This document shows positions 35,718 to 44,129 of a DNA stretch of 64,000 nucleotides, one piece after another (the stretch's first letter is position 1; every line of letters starts with the position of its first letter). Origin of the DNA: CAYPIE01 sp964410665 (lineage in GTDB: Bacteria; Planctomycetota; Planctomycetia; Gemmatales; Gemmataceae); the NCBI GenBank assembly GCA_964410665.1, contig CAYPIE010000009.1:1-64000 (forward strand), in the 5' to 3' direction. The position numbers were made by a program, and so were the translations under genes. Under the pieces are notes generated by a model. The model ran no database searches. It had not been told where the DNA came from and saw only the letters and a list, made by a program, of their open reading frames with translations.

Positions 35718-36827
35718 ATGCGATGGCTTCTTGGTGCTGGCTGCTTGGCCCACCGTGGTGTGTTGGGGTTGAACCGCCGCAATGTCCGCTACTTGCTCCA
35801 ACACAATCCTCGCGAGCAACGCGTTCAAGTCGACCGCAAACAGACGCTCGCCGCACGCTGTCAGGCGTTGGGACTGCCGACGCCGCCGGTGTATGCGGTA
35901 ATCGACACTTACGCTCAGTTGGGCCAAGTCACCCGCATCCTTCAGGCTGTCGATGAGGTGGTGATCAAACCCGATCGTGGCGCATCGGGTCGAGGCATCC
36001 TGGTTTTGTCCCGAGTGCGGGATGTACCTGGTGTCTTCGAACAACCGAACGGAGTGGCGTACGCCGTCGAAACGATCCGCTGGCATGTCGCCGAGATTTT
36101 GTCGGGAAGCTACTCGTTGGGCGAGCTGCCCGATGCGGCTCTGGTCCAACAACGCATTCACCCACATCCGATGCTGGCCGAACTCTGCCCGCAGGGTGTG
36201 CCGGATGTGCGTGTTCTGATGTATCGAGGTGAACCGGCTCAGGCGATGCTTCGTCTACCAACGCTGGCTTCGGCCGGTCGTGCAAATTTACACCAAGGCG
36301 GCATCGGTGTGGGCATCGATCTGACCAGTGGTCGGACGACCTATGCCATTCAGTCCAACCGTCGTGTTAACACGCATCCCGATTCCGAGATGACCCTCGC
36401 GGACTATCCTATCCCGTTTTGGCAGGAAATCCTCGAAATGGCCCGGGAACTCGCCAGAGCCCTAGCACTGGGTTTTCTGGGTGTGGATATTGTGATTGAT
36501 CAACAGGCTGGACCGATGATACTGGAAGCCAATGCTCGACCTGGCCTTAGCATTCAACAGGCCAACCAACAAGGGCTGCGTCGGGTACTCGAGGCTATCG
36601 ATGCGGCTCAGGCATGTGGGCCCAGCATCTGCGAAGTCGTGCCCACTCCGAGCGAAAGCCAAGGCTCGCCCACCATCGCCGATGTTTCGCAGGAACTCGG
36701 GGATTGCTCGAATCCCGAGGCGATCCCCAAACCGAGGTCAGCGCGGTTCGTCCCCGGCTGGGCGGCCTTGCCTCACCAAACGGTCTTGACCACCGTTGGG
36801 AGCTTTCGGGAAACATTCGACACGTAA
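35718..36827 (+). CDS. RimK-related ATP-grasp ligase (alpha-L-glutamate ligase-like)
   Basis: This 369-residue ATP-grasp enzyme is of the family annotated alpha-L-glutamate ligase-like. The N-terminal GVLGLNRRNVRYLLQHNPRE is diagnostic. ATP-binding KPDRGASGRGI (Lys84) and the metal/ATP motif ILEANARPGLSIQ (Glu270, Asn272) are intact. The C-terminal about 70 residues are extra, with no motif. These enzymes probably ligate amino acids to a peptide or amine acceptor; the substrate is unknown. It always occurs with the 7TM protein. The last 90 bases overlap, on the opposite strand, with the DAG-kinase-family gene. Confidence 0.86.
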   Translation: MRWLLGAGCLAHRGVLGLNRRNVRYLLQHNPREQRVQVDRKQTLAARCQALGLPTPPVYAVIDTYAQLGQVTRILQAVDEVVIKPDRGASGRGILVLSRVRDVPGVFEQPNGVAYAVETIRWHVAEILSGSYSLGELPDAALVQQRIHPHPMLAELCPQGVPDVRVLMYRGEPAQAMLRLPTLASAGRANLHQGGIGVGIDLTSGRTTYAIQSNRRVNTHPDSEMTLADYPIPFWQEILEMARELARALALGFLGVDIVIDQQAGPMILEANARPGLSIQQANQQGLRRVLEAIDAAQACGPSICEVVPTPSESQGSPTIADVSQELGDCSNPEAIPKPRSARFVPGWAALPHQTVLTTVGSFRETFDT

Positions 36828-37718
36828 ACGGGCGGGCAGCAAACGGATCTCGACCTCGTGGATGCCCTCGTCAGGTTCGCAAAAGAATTCCCCATCGAGG
36901 TGAATCCGCAATGGCGCTTCGGATTGGACTTGCACCGTGCGCGCGCGACAGACGGTCAATTTGGGATGATCGCTGGGTAAGGTCCCCGCGACAAGGCGAG
37001 GAAGTAGTTGTGCAATCTCGAACGCAGATAAACGCTGAATGCGCACGCAGTCGAACAAGCCATCGGTCAGCGAGGCCTGCGGGGTGATGGGAAAGCCACC
37101 TTCTTTCCGGCCCAGATTGACCGTTAAGGCGAGGGTTCGGCCATGGACCTCCGTATCGTCAAAGCGGATGCGCATCACGGGATCCTGGTAATGCCAGTAA
37201 AGGGCGCGTGCGATCCCCATGCCGTACAGCGGCATGCCACGCAGCCAAGGGATTTTGCGTGCTTCAAGGGTCACTCCGGCATTGATCCCAAGTCCTAGGC
37301 CGTTGACAAAGTAGCGTTGTCGTCCGTCGGGAGCAGAGACAATGCCCACATCGACCAACTGTTGGCCACATGCTTGTTGTCGTTGTCGAACCTGCCACCA
37401 TTCCGTTAAGCCGAGCGCCCAGGCATAATCATTTGCCGAGCCAATCGGCCAGATGCCGAGGTGGGTTGGGACCGGTTCTAGCTGCAACAGGCCATTGGCG
37501 ACCTCGTGAACGGTGCCATCGCCACCCGCAGCGATCACCGGCGAATGGCCTGACTGGGCTGCTAAGCACGCAAGTTGTTCACCATGACCGGCGTGTTGGC
37601 TAGGCTGGAGTTGGATGCCGCGGCGAAAAAAACGTAAGGCGCGCTGAATTTCAGCTTTTGCCCGACCCCGTCCGGAGGCTGGATTAAAAATGACCACGGC
37701 GTTAGCGAGATTGCTCAT
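36738..37718 (-). CDS. Diacylglycerol/lipid kinase family protein
   Basis: This 326-residue cytoplasmic or membrane-associated kinase has the DAGK catalytic signature AAGGDGTVHEVANGL (GGDGT at 65-69), the N-terminal FNPASGRGRA phosphate-binding loop, PIGSANDYAWALG and the C-terminal LHLDGE-type motif (IHLDGEFFCEPDEG). It phosphorylates diacylglycerol, sphingoid or similar lipid alcohols with ATP. Its 3' end converges with and overlaps the ATP-grasp gene by 90 bases. Good start at ATG 37718. A YegS-like role is plausible. Confidence 0.88.
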   Translation of the reverse strand: MSNLANAVVIFNPASGRGRAKAEIQRALRFFRRGIQLQPSQHAGHGEQLACLAAQSGHSPVIAAGGDGTVHEVANGLLQLEPVPTHLGIWPIGSANDYAWALGLTEWWQVRQRQQACGQQLVDVGIVSAPDGRQRYFVNGLGLGINAGVTLEARKIPWLRGMPLYGMGIARALYWHYQDPVMRIRFDDTEVHGRTLALTVNLGRKEGGFPITPQASLTDGLFDCVRIQRLSAFEIAQLLPRLVAGTLPSDHPKLTVCRARTVQVQSEAPLRIHLDGEFFCEPDEGIHEVEIRLLPARLRVECFPKAPNGGQDRLVRQGRPAGDEPR

Positions 37719-37826
37719 GGCCGTTTCTCCAAAAACAACGCTGGATGCCGAGCCCTGACGCGGACTGCGCCGTCCATCCCATGAGGCATCAACTCCGCAT
37801 TCTTCGAGAAGTAACTGAAAAATATC

Positions 37827-38696
37827 ATGAACGGATTACTCGTCCTTGACAAGCCAGCCGGGCTGACCTCGCGCGATGCCATCAACCGTATTCAGGGCTG
37901 GTTCCCGCGTCGGACCCGGATTGGCCATACCGGCACTTTGGACCCGCTGGCCACAGGAGTGTTGGTCGTCTGTATCGGGACGGCCACACGGCTGGCCGAG
38001 TACGTCCAGGCGATGCCCAAGGTGTATCGCAGCAAGTTCCTTTTGGGTAGCCGTAGCAGTACCGATGATCTGGATGGCACGCTGCAGCCGATTGTCCGGG
38101 CCACGCCGCCGACCCGTCGGGCCCTGGAAGAGACGCTAGCATCGTTCGTGGGAACAATCGAGCAAGTGCCGCCTCAATTCTCGGCCGCTAAAGTCGACGG
38201 GAACCGGGCGTATTCCCTCGCTCGAGCCGGGGCGGCTGTCTCGCTGGAGCCACGCGCGGTCCGCATCGATGCCCTGAACATCCTCGATTACACTTACCCG
38301 AGCTTGGAAGTGGAAGTCCATTGTGGCAGAGGAACTTACATTCGCTCCCTCGCCCGGGATCTGGGCCAACGAATGGGCTGTGGCGGACTCGTTGCTGAAC
38401 TACGCCGACTGGCCGTGGGGCCATTTACCGGGACCTTGGCACGGGGGATCGACGTCCTCCCTGACGACGTCGAAGCGGTCTTGCTACCGGCGAGCATGGC
38501 CGTTCAGGATTTGCCCCGGGTGGAGGTGACTGCCGACGAAGCCACAACCTTGCGCCAAGGCCGCTGGATTCTCCGTCCACTCCGTCTTGAAGCGGGCGCC
38601 GAGGTGGCTTTGTTCGCCAAGCTTGACTGGTTGGTAGGGATTGGCCGGTTCGAAGCTTCCGAACAGCGGATTCAGCCGCTGAAGATCCTCGGTTAA
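37827..38696 (+). CDS. truB: tRNA pseudouridine-55 synthase
   Basis: This 289-residue enzyme makes pseudouridine at position 55 of tRNA T-loops. The catalytic motif GHTGTLDPLATGVL contains Asp39. Other TruB marks are VLDKPAGLTSRDA at the N-terminus, VPPQFSAAKVDGNRAYSLAR and HCGRGTYIRSLARDLG. The C-terminal PUA-like region is present though degenerate. Its usual neighbours rbfA and infB are not here, so it stands alone in front of ispD. Confidence 0.95.
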   Translation: MNGLLVLDKPAGLTSRDAINRIQGWFPRRTRIGHTGTLDPLATGVLVVCIGTATRLAEYVQAMPKVYRSKFLLGSRSSTDDLDGTLQPIVRATPPTRRALEETLASFVGTIEQVPPQFSAAKVDGNRAYSLARAGAAVSLEPRAVRIDALNILDYTYPSLEVEVHCGRGTYIRSLARDLGQRMGCGGLVAELRRLAVGPFTGTLARGIDVLPDDVEAVLLPASMAVQDLPRVEVTADEATTLRQGRWILRPLRLEAGAEVALFAKLDWLVGIGRFEASEQRIQPLKILG

Positions 38697-38786
38697 GGAC
38701 TTCCCCTTGAGTCCCATCTCCCGGACCATAGACCTATTCTAAGAGTCGCCCCGGCAACCTTGACCGCCTTGCACCGGAGCTTTGCC

Positions 38787-39530
38787 ATGTCCAATGTTGC
38801 CATGATCTTACCGGCTGCCGGGAAATCGACACGCTTCGGCGGCGACCAGAAAAAACCCTTTGTCGCGTTGGATAATCGACCGATTTGGCTGCGTACGGTC
38901 GAATTGTTCATTACACGCCCAAATGTAGTTCAGACCCTGCTGGTCATCGCTCCCGAAGATGAGGAGGAGTTTCGCCAGCGGTATGGGGCGAATTTGATGT
39001 TTTTAGAAGTCGAAGTGGTGACTGGGGGAGCCGAACGCTTTCAATCGGTGGCCAATGCCCTGGAGCGAGTGCAGGGGGAAGTCGAGTATATCGGCATCCA
39101 TGATGCCGTACGGCCATGTACGCCTCCCCGCCTGATTGATACGGTCCTGGCCGCTGCGATGCAGCATGGAGCGGCTATCCCGGCGTTGCCGGTTCGCGAC
39201 ACCCTGAAACGGGTCGATGGGGAGGGACGGATTGCTCACACACTGGCGCGTGATGGGTTGTGGCAGGCACAAACCCCCCAGATCTTTCGCACCGATTGGA
39301 TCCGTGCAGCCTACACACGACGTCAAGCACTGCAAGAGACGATCACCGACGATGCGCAACTGGTTGAGGCCATCGGGCAGCCCGTGTACATCGTCGAGGG
39401 ATCACCGACGAATCTAAAGATCACCACCCCCGAGGATCTGCTGGTGGCTGAGGCCCTGCTCCATGCCGGGGAAAAGAATGCTCGAGGGCCGGAAGGACGC
39501 CATCCCTTCGACGATGAGGAATATCTCTAA
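38787..39530 (+). CDS. ispD: 2-C-methyl-D-erythritol 4-phosphate cytidylyltransferase
   Basis: This 247-residue enzyme activates MEP with CTP, the third step of the MEP pathway. The nucleotide-binding PAAGKSTRFGGDQKKPF lies at residues 9-25. VTGGAERFQSVANAL and IHDAVRPCTPP are family motifs, as is the late EGSPTNLKITTPEDLLVAE. I use ATG 38787 preceded by CCGGAG; the upstream ATG-equivalent at 38760 lacks support. ispF is not adjacent. Confidence 0.94.
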   Translation: MSNVAMILPAAGKSTRFGGDQKKPFVALDNRPIWLRTVELFITRPNVVQTLLVIAPEDEEEFRQRYGANLMFLEVEVVTGGAERFQSVANALERVQGEVEYIGIHDAVRPCTPPRLIDTVLAAAMQHGAAIPALPVRDTLKRVDGEGRIAHTLARDGLWQAQTPQIFRTDWIRAAYTRRQALQETITDDAQLVEAIGQPVYIVEGSPTNLKITTPEDLLVAEALLHAGEKNARGPEGRHPFDDEEYL

Positions 39531-39569
39531 GCGCACCTTCGATTTGCCCATTTCGGATCTTGGCTAGAT

Positions 39570-39601
39570 CCGGCTCCTTGCTCCCTCGAGTTAGGAGCCG
39601 G
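39570..39601. other. Hairpin overlapping the stop of the TPR gene, between convergent genes
   Basis: Arms CCGGCTCCT (39570-39578) and AGGAGCCGG (39593-39601) pair perfectly around a 14-base loop. The 3' arm covers the stop codon and last codons of the minus-strand gene. No T-run follows in either direction. Confidence 0.5.
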
Positions 39602-40325
39602 TGAGGGCATTCAAGCGTTCCTGCGCTTCGCGACGACGTGTCTCATCAATGTCATGCGAAAGCACTTGTTTATACAACTGGATTGCCTGATTTCGCTCAT
39701 TGAGCACCCGATCATAAATACGCGCAGCGCGTAGTCGGGCGTCGGACTGGGCAGTTTTGGCCCATTGATATGAGCGCTCAAAATAGGCTGCGGCACGCCG
39801 ATACTGCTGATAGGCACGCCCCTCGTAGAGATCCCCCAGTTGATAGGCCACCAGGCCAATTTTGTCGGACTCGGGGTAGAGGGTGAGAATTTTTTGCAAC
39901 AACAGCTCGGCACGCCGCTGATTGTCAACGAAATCCGAGCCAAAGCCTTTGTCTTTGTAGTTCATCGCAAGGCGAAACAATTCGTTGGCATCTTTGCGAT
40001 TGTATTTCGGGACCATGTTGGGGGGAGGGACGTCCCCAACGTCCAAGCGAAAAGATTGCTTGAGCATGCGGTGATATTGCATCAATTCATCGCGGGCCCA
40101 GGCTTCTCGTTGGCGGTCGCCGGTCTCGGCGTAGTGTTTGCGAAGCATCTCCAAGGTGCTGCGATATTCGCGGCGGGCCGCGACCAGACGCTCCACCAGT
40201 TCCAGATCGGAGGGCGGAGCAGCAGGGGGGCCGGAATTGCTCCCTGGCGGTTGTGCCAAGGCGGTAGGACTGAAGCTAAAGAGCAAGAAGAGACTCAGAC
40301 TCGTAATCCACCCCTTGTATCCCAT
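39591..40325 (-). CDS. Exported TPR-like protein
   Basis: This 244-residue protein has a signal peptide (MGYKGWITSLSLFLLFSFSP, ending ALAQ) and a helical domain of tetratricopeptide-type repeats (ANELFRLAMNYKDKG, AELLLQKILTLYPESDKIGL, AYQLGDLYEGRAYQQYRRAA, RAARIYDRVLNERNQAIQLY). It is probably a periplasmic scaffold. Start ATG 40325 follows AGGAGGT. PIN-TRAM gene lies 66 bases upstream in the same direction. Confidence 0.75.
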   Translation of the reverse strand: MGYKGWITSLSLFLLFSFSPTALAQPPGSNSGPPAAPPSDLELVERLVAARREYRSTLEMLRKHYAETGDRQREAWARDELMQYHRMLKQSFRLDVGDVPPPNMVPKYNRKDANELFRLAMNYKDKGFGSDFVDNQRRAELLLQKILTLYPESDKIGLVAYQLGDLYEGRAYQQYRRAAAYFERSYQWAKTAQSDARLRAARIYDRVLNERNQAIQLYKQVLSHDIDETRRREAQERLNALTGS

Positions 40326-40391
40326 TGGCGTCACCTCCTGTTGCATAGAGCCCAGGACCATGCGGCCCAAGCCGTCCGTGGCATCGTGGAT

Positions 40392-41507
40392 CTAGGAATG
40401 CGTCGCCTCCGGGGATGCTCCGGTGCTGGCGGGTTCCTCTCCAGGGACGGACGACTTTGGCTCGATCCTACCCTCGACTTTGCCAAAGATCATACGCCCG
40501 GCGGGGGTCTGTAACACGCTGGTGACCACGATCTGGACTTCTTGACTGATATAAGAGCGTCCTTGCTCGATCACCACCATGGTCCCATCTTCGAGATAGC
40601 CTACCCCTTGGCCAAATTGGTCACCGGGTTTGACGACACGAACGGTCAAGATTTCGCCGGGCAGGGCCACCGTTTTCAGGGCATTCGCCACTTCATTGAG
40701 GTTGATGACCTCGACCCCTTGCAACTGAGCGATCTTGTTCAGGTTAAAATCGTTAGTGACCACTCGAGCATCCAACGCTTTGGCAAACAGCACCAAGCGT
40801 TCATCCACGCGAATGCGTTCTTCGCCGCGGCGTCCATCGGGAATGCTCGCCACATGGCCATCGTGCATTTGCAGTTCAATTTTTGGGTTATTCTGGAGGC
40901 GTTTGAGAATATCCAGCCCTCGTCGCCCCCGATTCCGCTTCAGCTTGTCCGAACTATCGGCAATTCCCTGAAGTTCCTGCAAGACAAAGCGGGGCACAAT
41001 CAGCTTGCTGTCGATGATCCGCGTATCACAGATATCGGCAATTCGGCCGTCGATAATCACACTGGTATCGAGAACCAGCGATTTATGTCCTTTGACTTGT
41101 TTGGAAAACTCGACATAGGGAATAATAAAACGGAATTCATCTTTGGTTTGTAGCAAGGTCGAGATGGTGATGTAGCAGCAGATCACCGTAATCAGAAAGC
41201 GAGCGAGTTGAATCCGTTGCGGATAGCCGGCAAACCATTCTTCAAACAGCGGTTCCAGGGCCATGGAAAACAACGAGCCGAGCAAGAGTCCCAGCAGCAG
41301 CCCGAAGTAGACAGCCATGATGGTGGTGATTTGCTTGTTGCGTTCATAAAGATCGGTGAACAGCACCACCCCGCCACCCAGCATCACCGCCCCGGCCGCA
41401 GCACAGGCCCCGAGTAGTCCTTCGGTTTCGTAAAACAGATTGAAGGCAAAGATGGCCATCCCGGTCAGCAAGGCAAGGAAGCAGGCGCGGAGTAACCAGA
41501 GCAGCAT
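40392..41507 (-). CDS. Membrane-anchored PIN-TRAM domain protein (YacL-like)
   Basis: This 371-residue protein has four N-terminal membrane helices, a PIN-like nuclease domain (LVLDTSVIIDGRIADI with Asp147 and Asp153, PRFVLQELQGIADSSD, VVTNDFNLNKIA) and a C-terminal TRAM RNA-binding domain (LTVRVVKPGDQFGQGVGYL). The acidic residues look intact, so RNase activity is plausible. The B. subtilis homolog YacL is encoded beside ispD, and here ispD is just 2 kb away on the other strand. I use ATG 41507; a longer frame to 41552 is not needed. Confidence 0.88.
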   Translation of the reverse strand: MLLWLLRACFLALLTGMAIFAFNLFYETEGLLGACAAAGAVMLGGGVVLFTDLYERNKQITTIMAVYFGLLLGLLLGSLFSMALEPLFEEWFAGYPQRIQLARFLITVICCYITISTLLQTKDEFRFIIPYVEFSKQVKGHKSLVLDTSVIIDGRIADICDTRIIDSKLIVPRFVLQELQGIADSSDKLKRNRGRRGLDILKRLQNNPKIELQMHDGHVASIPDGRRGEERIRVDERLVLFAKALDARVVTNDFNLNKIAQLQGVEVINLNEVANALKTVALPGEILTVRVVKPGDQFGQGVGYLEDGTMVVIEQGRSYISQEVQIVVTSVLQTPAGRMIFGKVEGRIEPKSSVPGEEPASTGASPEATHS

Positions 41508-41579
41508 AGCGTCAGCTCCACTGTGGGTGAGTTCGGAGAGACCGTGGGCCAAGCGAAAATGCGTTTCGAATCTCTTATT

Positions 41580-42791
41580 CTACAGGTCACCACTCGGCTG
41601 GAACAGGCGCAGATATTCCTGCTGGGCATAGCGATCGGTCATCCCCGCCAGATAGTCGGCGACGATCCGTTCCAGTGGGTCGGTACACGTTCGTTCCCAA
41701 GGGGCCGCGCTGGGATCCTGGCGTAACCAGGCGGGCGCATCTTGCCAGCGGCGTAGATGGCGTGGCGGAAGTAGTTCCGGGCGACGGATGAATTCGGCAA
41801 AGAGGGCTTTGAGAAAATTCTGTCCCTTATTGGCCATGCGGAGAACGCGTGGATGGCGGTAGACCCGTTGCAGCAGAAATTGTTCCAATTCCTGCTTGAG
41901 TGCCAGCATGGATCGACTAAAGTCGACCAGCGGCCGCGTGGCCGCGCGGACCTTTTGCAGGCTTTCGATGGCATCTTCCTGCAGCCGCCGTTGAGTCTCC
42001 TGGAGTAAATCGACGATCTGGGAGCTAATCAGTTCGCGTAACACGGCTGTCCGAAAGCGGTTCCCCATGAGACTTGGGTGAGCGGTCCGGATCGGTCCGG
42101 CCACCTGCGTCCACAAGCCAACCCCGTCCAAGTCGGCCAGGCTAATGATGCCAATGCCTAAGGCATCATCCACATCATGCACATCGTAGGCCAGACTGTC
42201 CGCGGCATCGACTACTTGCGCCTCCAACAGGGGGGCACCGGCGGCCCGATAGCGCTGCGCTTCGCTGGCCTCCAGACGCTTGGAATGTTGAGCGAAAGCC
42301 TCGCGGACTTCCCAGGACAGATTTAAGCCGGGTACATCGGGATAGCGATCCTCGCATTCTTCAACCTGACGCAGGCCTTGCAGGTTGTGATCAAATCCCC
42401 CAAACGCATGCAAACACGCATCCAAGGCTTCTTCGCCGGCATGACCAAACGGGGGATGGCCGAGATCGTGCGACAAGGCAATCGCTTCGGTCAGATCCTC
42501 CTGCAGGCCCAACCGCCGCGCGATCGTTCGACTGATCTGCGTCACTTCTAGGGTATGCGTCAGTCGGGTACGGTGGTGGTCATTGATCTGGGCGACGAGC
42601 ACCTGGGTTTTTCCCATGAGACGCCGAAAGCCAGTGGAATGGACAATTCGCTCGCGGTCACGCTGAAAGACTGTGCGATATGGGTGAAGGGGTTCGGGAT
42701 AGCGGCGACCGCGGCTTGCACAACTCCGCATTGCATAGGGCGCCAGCCCATCGTCATCGCCAAGCTGCCAGTCCTGTTGCACGGCGTTCAC
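41580..42791 (-). CDS. dgt: Deoxyguanosinetriphosphate triphosphohydrolase-like protein (HD domain)
   Basis: This 403-residue enzyme of the dGTPase family hydrolyses dNTPs to nucleosides and triphosphate. HD ligands: RLTHTLEV (His79), HDLGHPPFGHAGEEALD (His108, Asp109) and VVDAADSLAYDVHDVDD. Family N-terminal signature: RTVFQRDRERIVHSTGFRRL. The start is GTG 42791, which overlaps the stop of the HIT gene as GTGA, so the genes are coupled. Confidence 0.93.
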   Translation of the reverse strand: MNAVQQDWQLGDDDGLAPYAMRSCASRGRRYPEPLHPYRTVFQRDRERIVHSTGFRRLMGKTQVLVAQINDHHRTRLTHTLEVTQISRTIARRLGLQEDLTEAIALSHDLGHPPFGHAGEEALDACLHAFGGFDHNLQGLRQVEECEDRYPDVPGLNLSWEVREAFAQHSKRLEASEAQRYRAAGAPLLEAQVVDAADSLAYDVHDVDDALGIGIISLADLDGVGLWTQVAGPIRTAHPSLMGNRFRTAVLRELISSQIVDLLQETQRRLQEDAIESLQKVRAATRPLVDFSRSMLALKQELEQFLLQRVYRHPRVLRMANKGQNFLKALFAEFIRRPELLPPRHLRRWQDAPAWLRQDPSAAPWERTCTDPLERIVADYLAGMTDRYAQQEYLRLFQPSGDL

Positions 42792-43327
42792 CGGGCTTCA
42801 ATCAAAGGGTGCTCACTGAGATAATCCGTCAGCAGGCTGTGTAGGGCATCGAGGGATTGCACAATCACTTTGGTATCGGTGAGTACTGGCATGAAGTTTG
42901 TATCACCGTGCCAACGCGGCACCACATGCCAATGCAGGTGCCCTGGCAGGCCGGCCCCAGCTACACGTCCGAGATTCAACCCGACATTGAAGCCTTCTGG
43001 ATGCATCAGCGTCTCGAACGCCGCCATCATACCATTGATGACTTGCATCATCTCTAGCTGTTCCTCGGGGGTACACTCCACCGGTTTGGCTTTGTGCGCT
43101 CGCGGGGCGACAAGCAAATGGCCGTTGTTGTACGGGAACCGGTTGAGGACCACGGTAGTGCACGGACCACGCCAGACAATATAATTCTCTTGATCACGCG
43201 CTTCGGCCAAGCCACGACACAGAAAGCACGGATCGCCCGGGGTCGGCGGTGGGTTGGTCGCCACATACGCCAGTCGCCAAGGGGCCCACAGGTTCTGCAT
43301 GCGGCGATCTTTTGGTGAATCGTCCAT
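42788..43327 (-). CDS. HIT-family nucleotide hydrolase/transferase
   Basis: This 179-residue protein has the histidine triad GHLHWHVVPRW (His130, His132, His134) and the AP4A-phosphorylase-like N-terminus NLWAPWRLAYV. A zinc-type CxxC (Cys34, Cys37) precedes the core. It probably cleaves dinucleoside polyphosphates or adenylylated substrates. The stop overlaps the dGTPase start. It faces the second sigma gene divergently. Confidence 0.92.
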   Translation of the reverse strand: MDDSPKDRRMQNLWAPWRLAYVATNPPPTPGDPCFLCRGLAEARDQENYIVWRGPCTTVVLNRFPYNNGHLLVAPRAHKAKPVECTPEEQLEMMQVINGMMAAFETLMHPEGFNVGLNLGRVAGAGLPGHLHWHVVPRWHGDTNFMPVLTDTKVIVQSLDALHSLLTDYLSEHPLIEAR

Positions 43328-43460
43328 ACGCCTCTTAGTTTAGCGAGTCCAACCGGGTGCGACGAGGTGGGAATCCACCAGGCTGCGCTTGCGGCAACTT
43401 CGGGGGCCAACCATACTGAAAGTGGCTGTAACGGCAGAGTCTTGGGGATCGACACACATC

Positions 43461-44129
43461 ATGAGTGGGATGACCAGCTCCCAGATGGCTTTACGCGATC
43501 CGGATATTCGGCTCATGCTCCGGGTCCGTGACCAAGACGATGCCGCATCCTTCACCCAGCTGGTCCAATTGTACCAGCATCGTTTGGTGTCGATCCTGCA
43601 CCACCTCGTGGGCCATCGCGACGAGGCCGAAGATCTGGCCCAGGAAGTGTTTCTTCGGGTTTATCGCACGCGCAAGAAATACCGTCCACGGGCAAAATTC
43701 TCCACCTGGCTGTTTACCATTGCCCACAACTTAGCCCTCAATTGCCGTCGCGATCGCCGACTCCGTGCCATGCAATCGTTGTCGCCGCAAGACTCTGGTC
43801 CGCTGCCTGCGGGCCACCTGCCACCGGCGGTGCCGACCCGCGAGCAAGCGCCGACACAGGAGCTTGCCCGTCAAGAACTGGCAGCGGTGATCCAATCGGC
43901 CTTACAGCAACTGAATGAACGGCAGCGGTTGGCGGTGATGCTCAACAAGTTTGAAGACATGGGGTATGCCGAGATCGCGGAGGTGATGAATCTCTCGGTG
44001 ATGGCGATCCGCTCCTTGTTGAGCCGTGCTCGCAGTCGGCTCCGCGAATTGTTACAAGATTATATTCTGATGGAAAGTGGCATAGTGCCAATCGTCGATC
44101 GCGACGAGGGGGATGCCCATGAAGCCTGA
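43461..44129 (+). CDS. ECF-type RNA polymerase sigma factor (second copy)
   Basis: This 222-residue sigma factor has region 2 at about residues 20-90 (ASFTQLVQLYQHRLVSILHH, EDLAQEVFLRVYRTRKKYRP, FSTWLFTIAHNLALNCRRD) and region 4 at 140-195 (LNERQRLAVMLNKFEDMGYA, AEVMNLSVMAIRSLLSRARS). The linker is unusually long, with SPQDSGPLPAGHLPPAVPTR. I use ATG 43461; an ATG at 43470 and a TTG further upstream are alternatives. It overlaps the downstream gene by 11 bases, which indicates a sigma/anti-sigma pair. Confidence 0.9.
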   Translation: MSGMTSSQMALRDPDIRLMLRVRDQDDAASFTQLVQLYQHRLVSILHHLVGHRDEAEDLAQEVFLRVYRTRKKYRPRAKFSTWLFTIAHNLALNCRRDRRLRAMQSLSPQDSGPLPAGHLPPAVPTREQAPTQELARQELAAVIQSALQQLNERQRLAVMLNKFEDMGYAEIAEVMNLSVMAIRSLLSRARSRLRELLQDYILMESGIVPIVDRDEGDAHEA

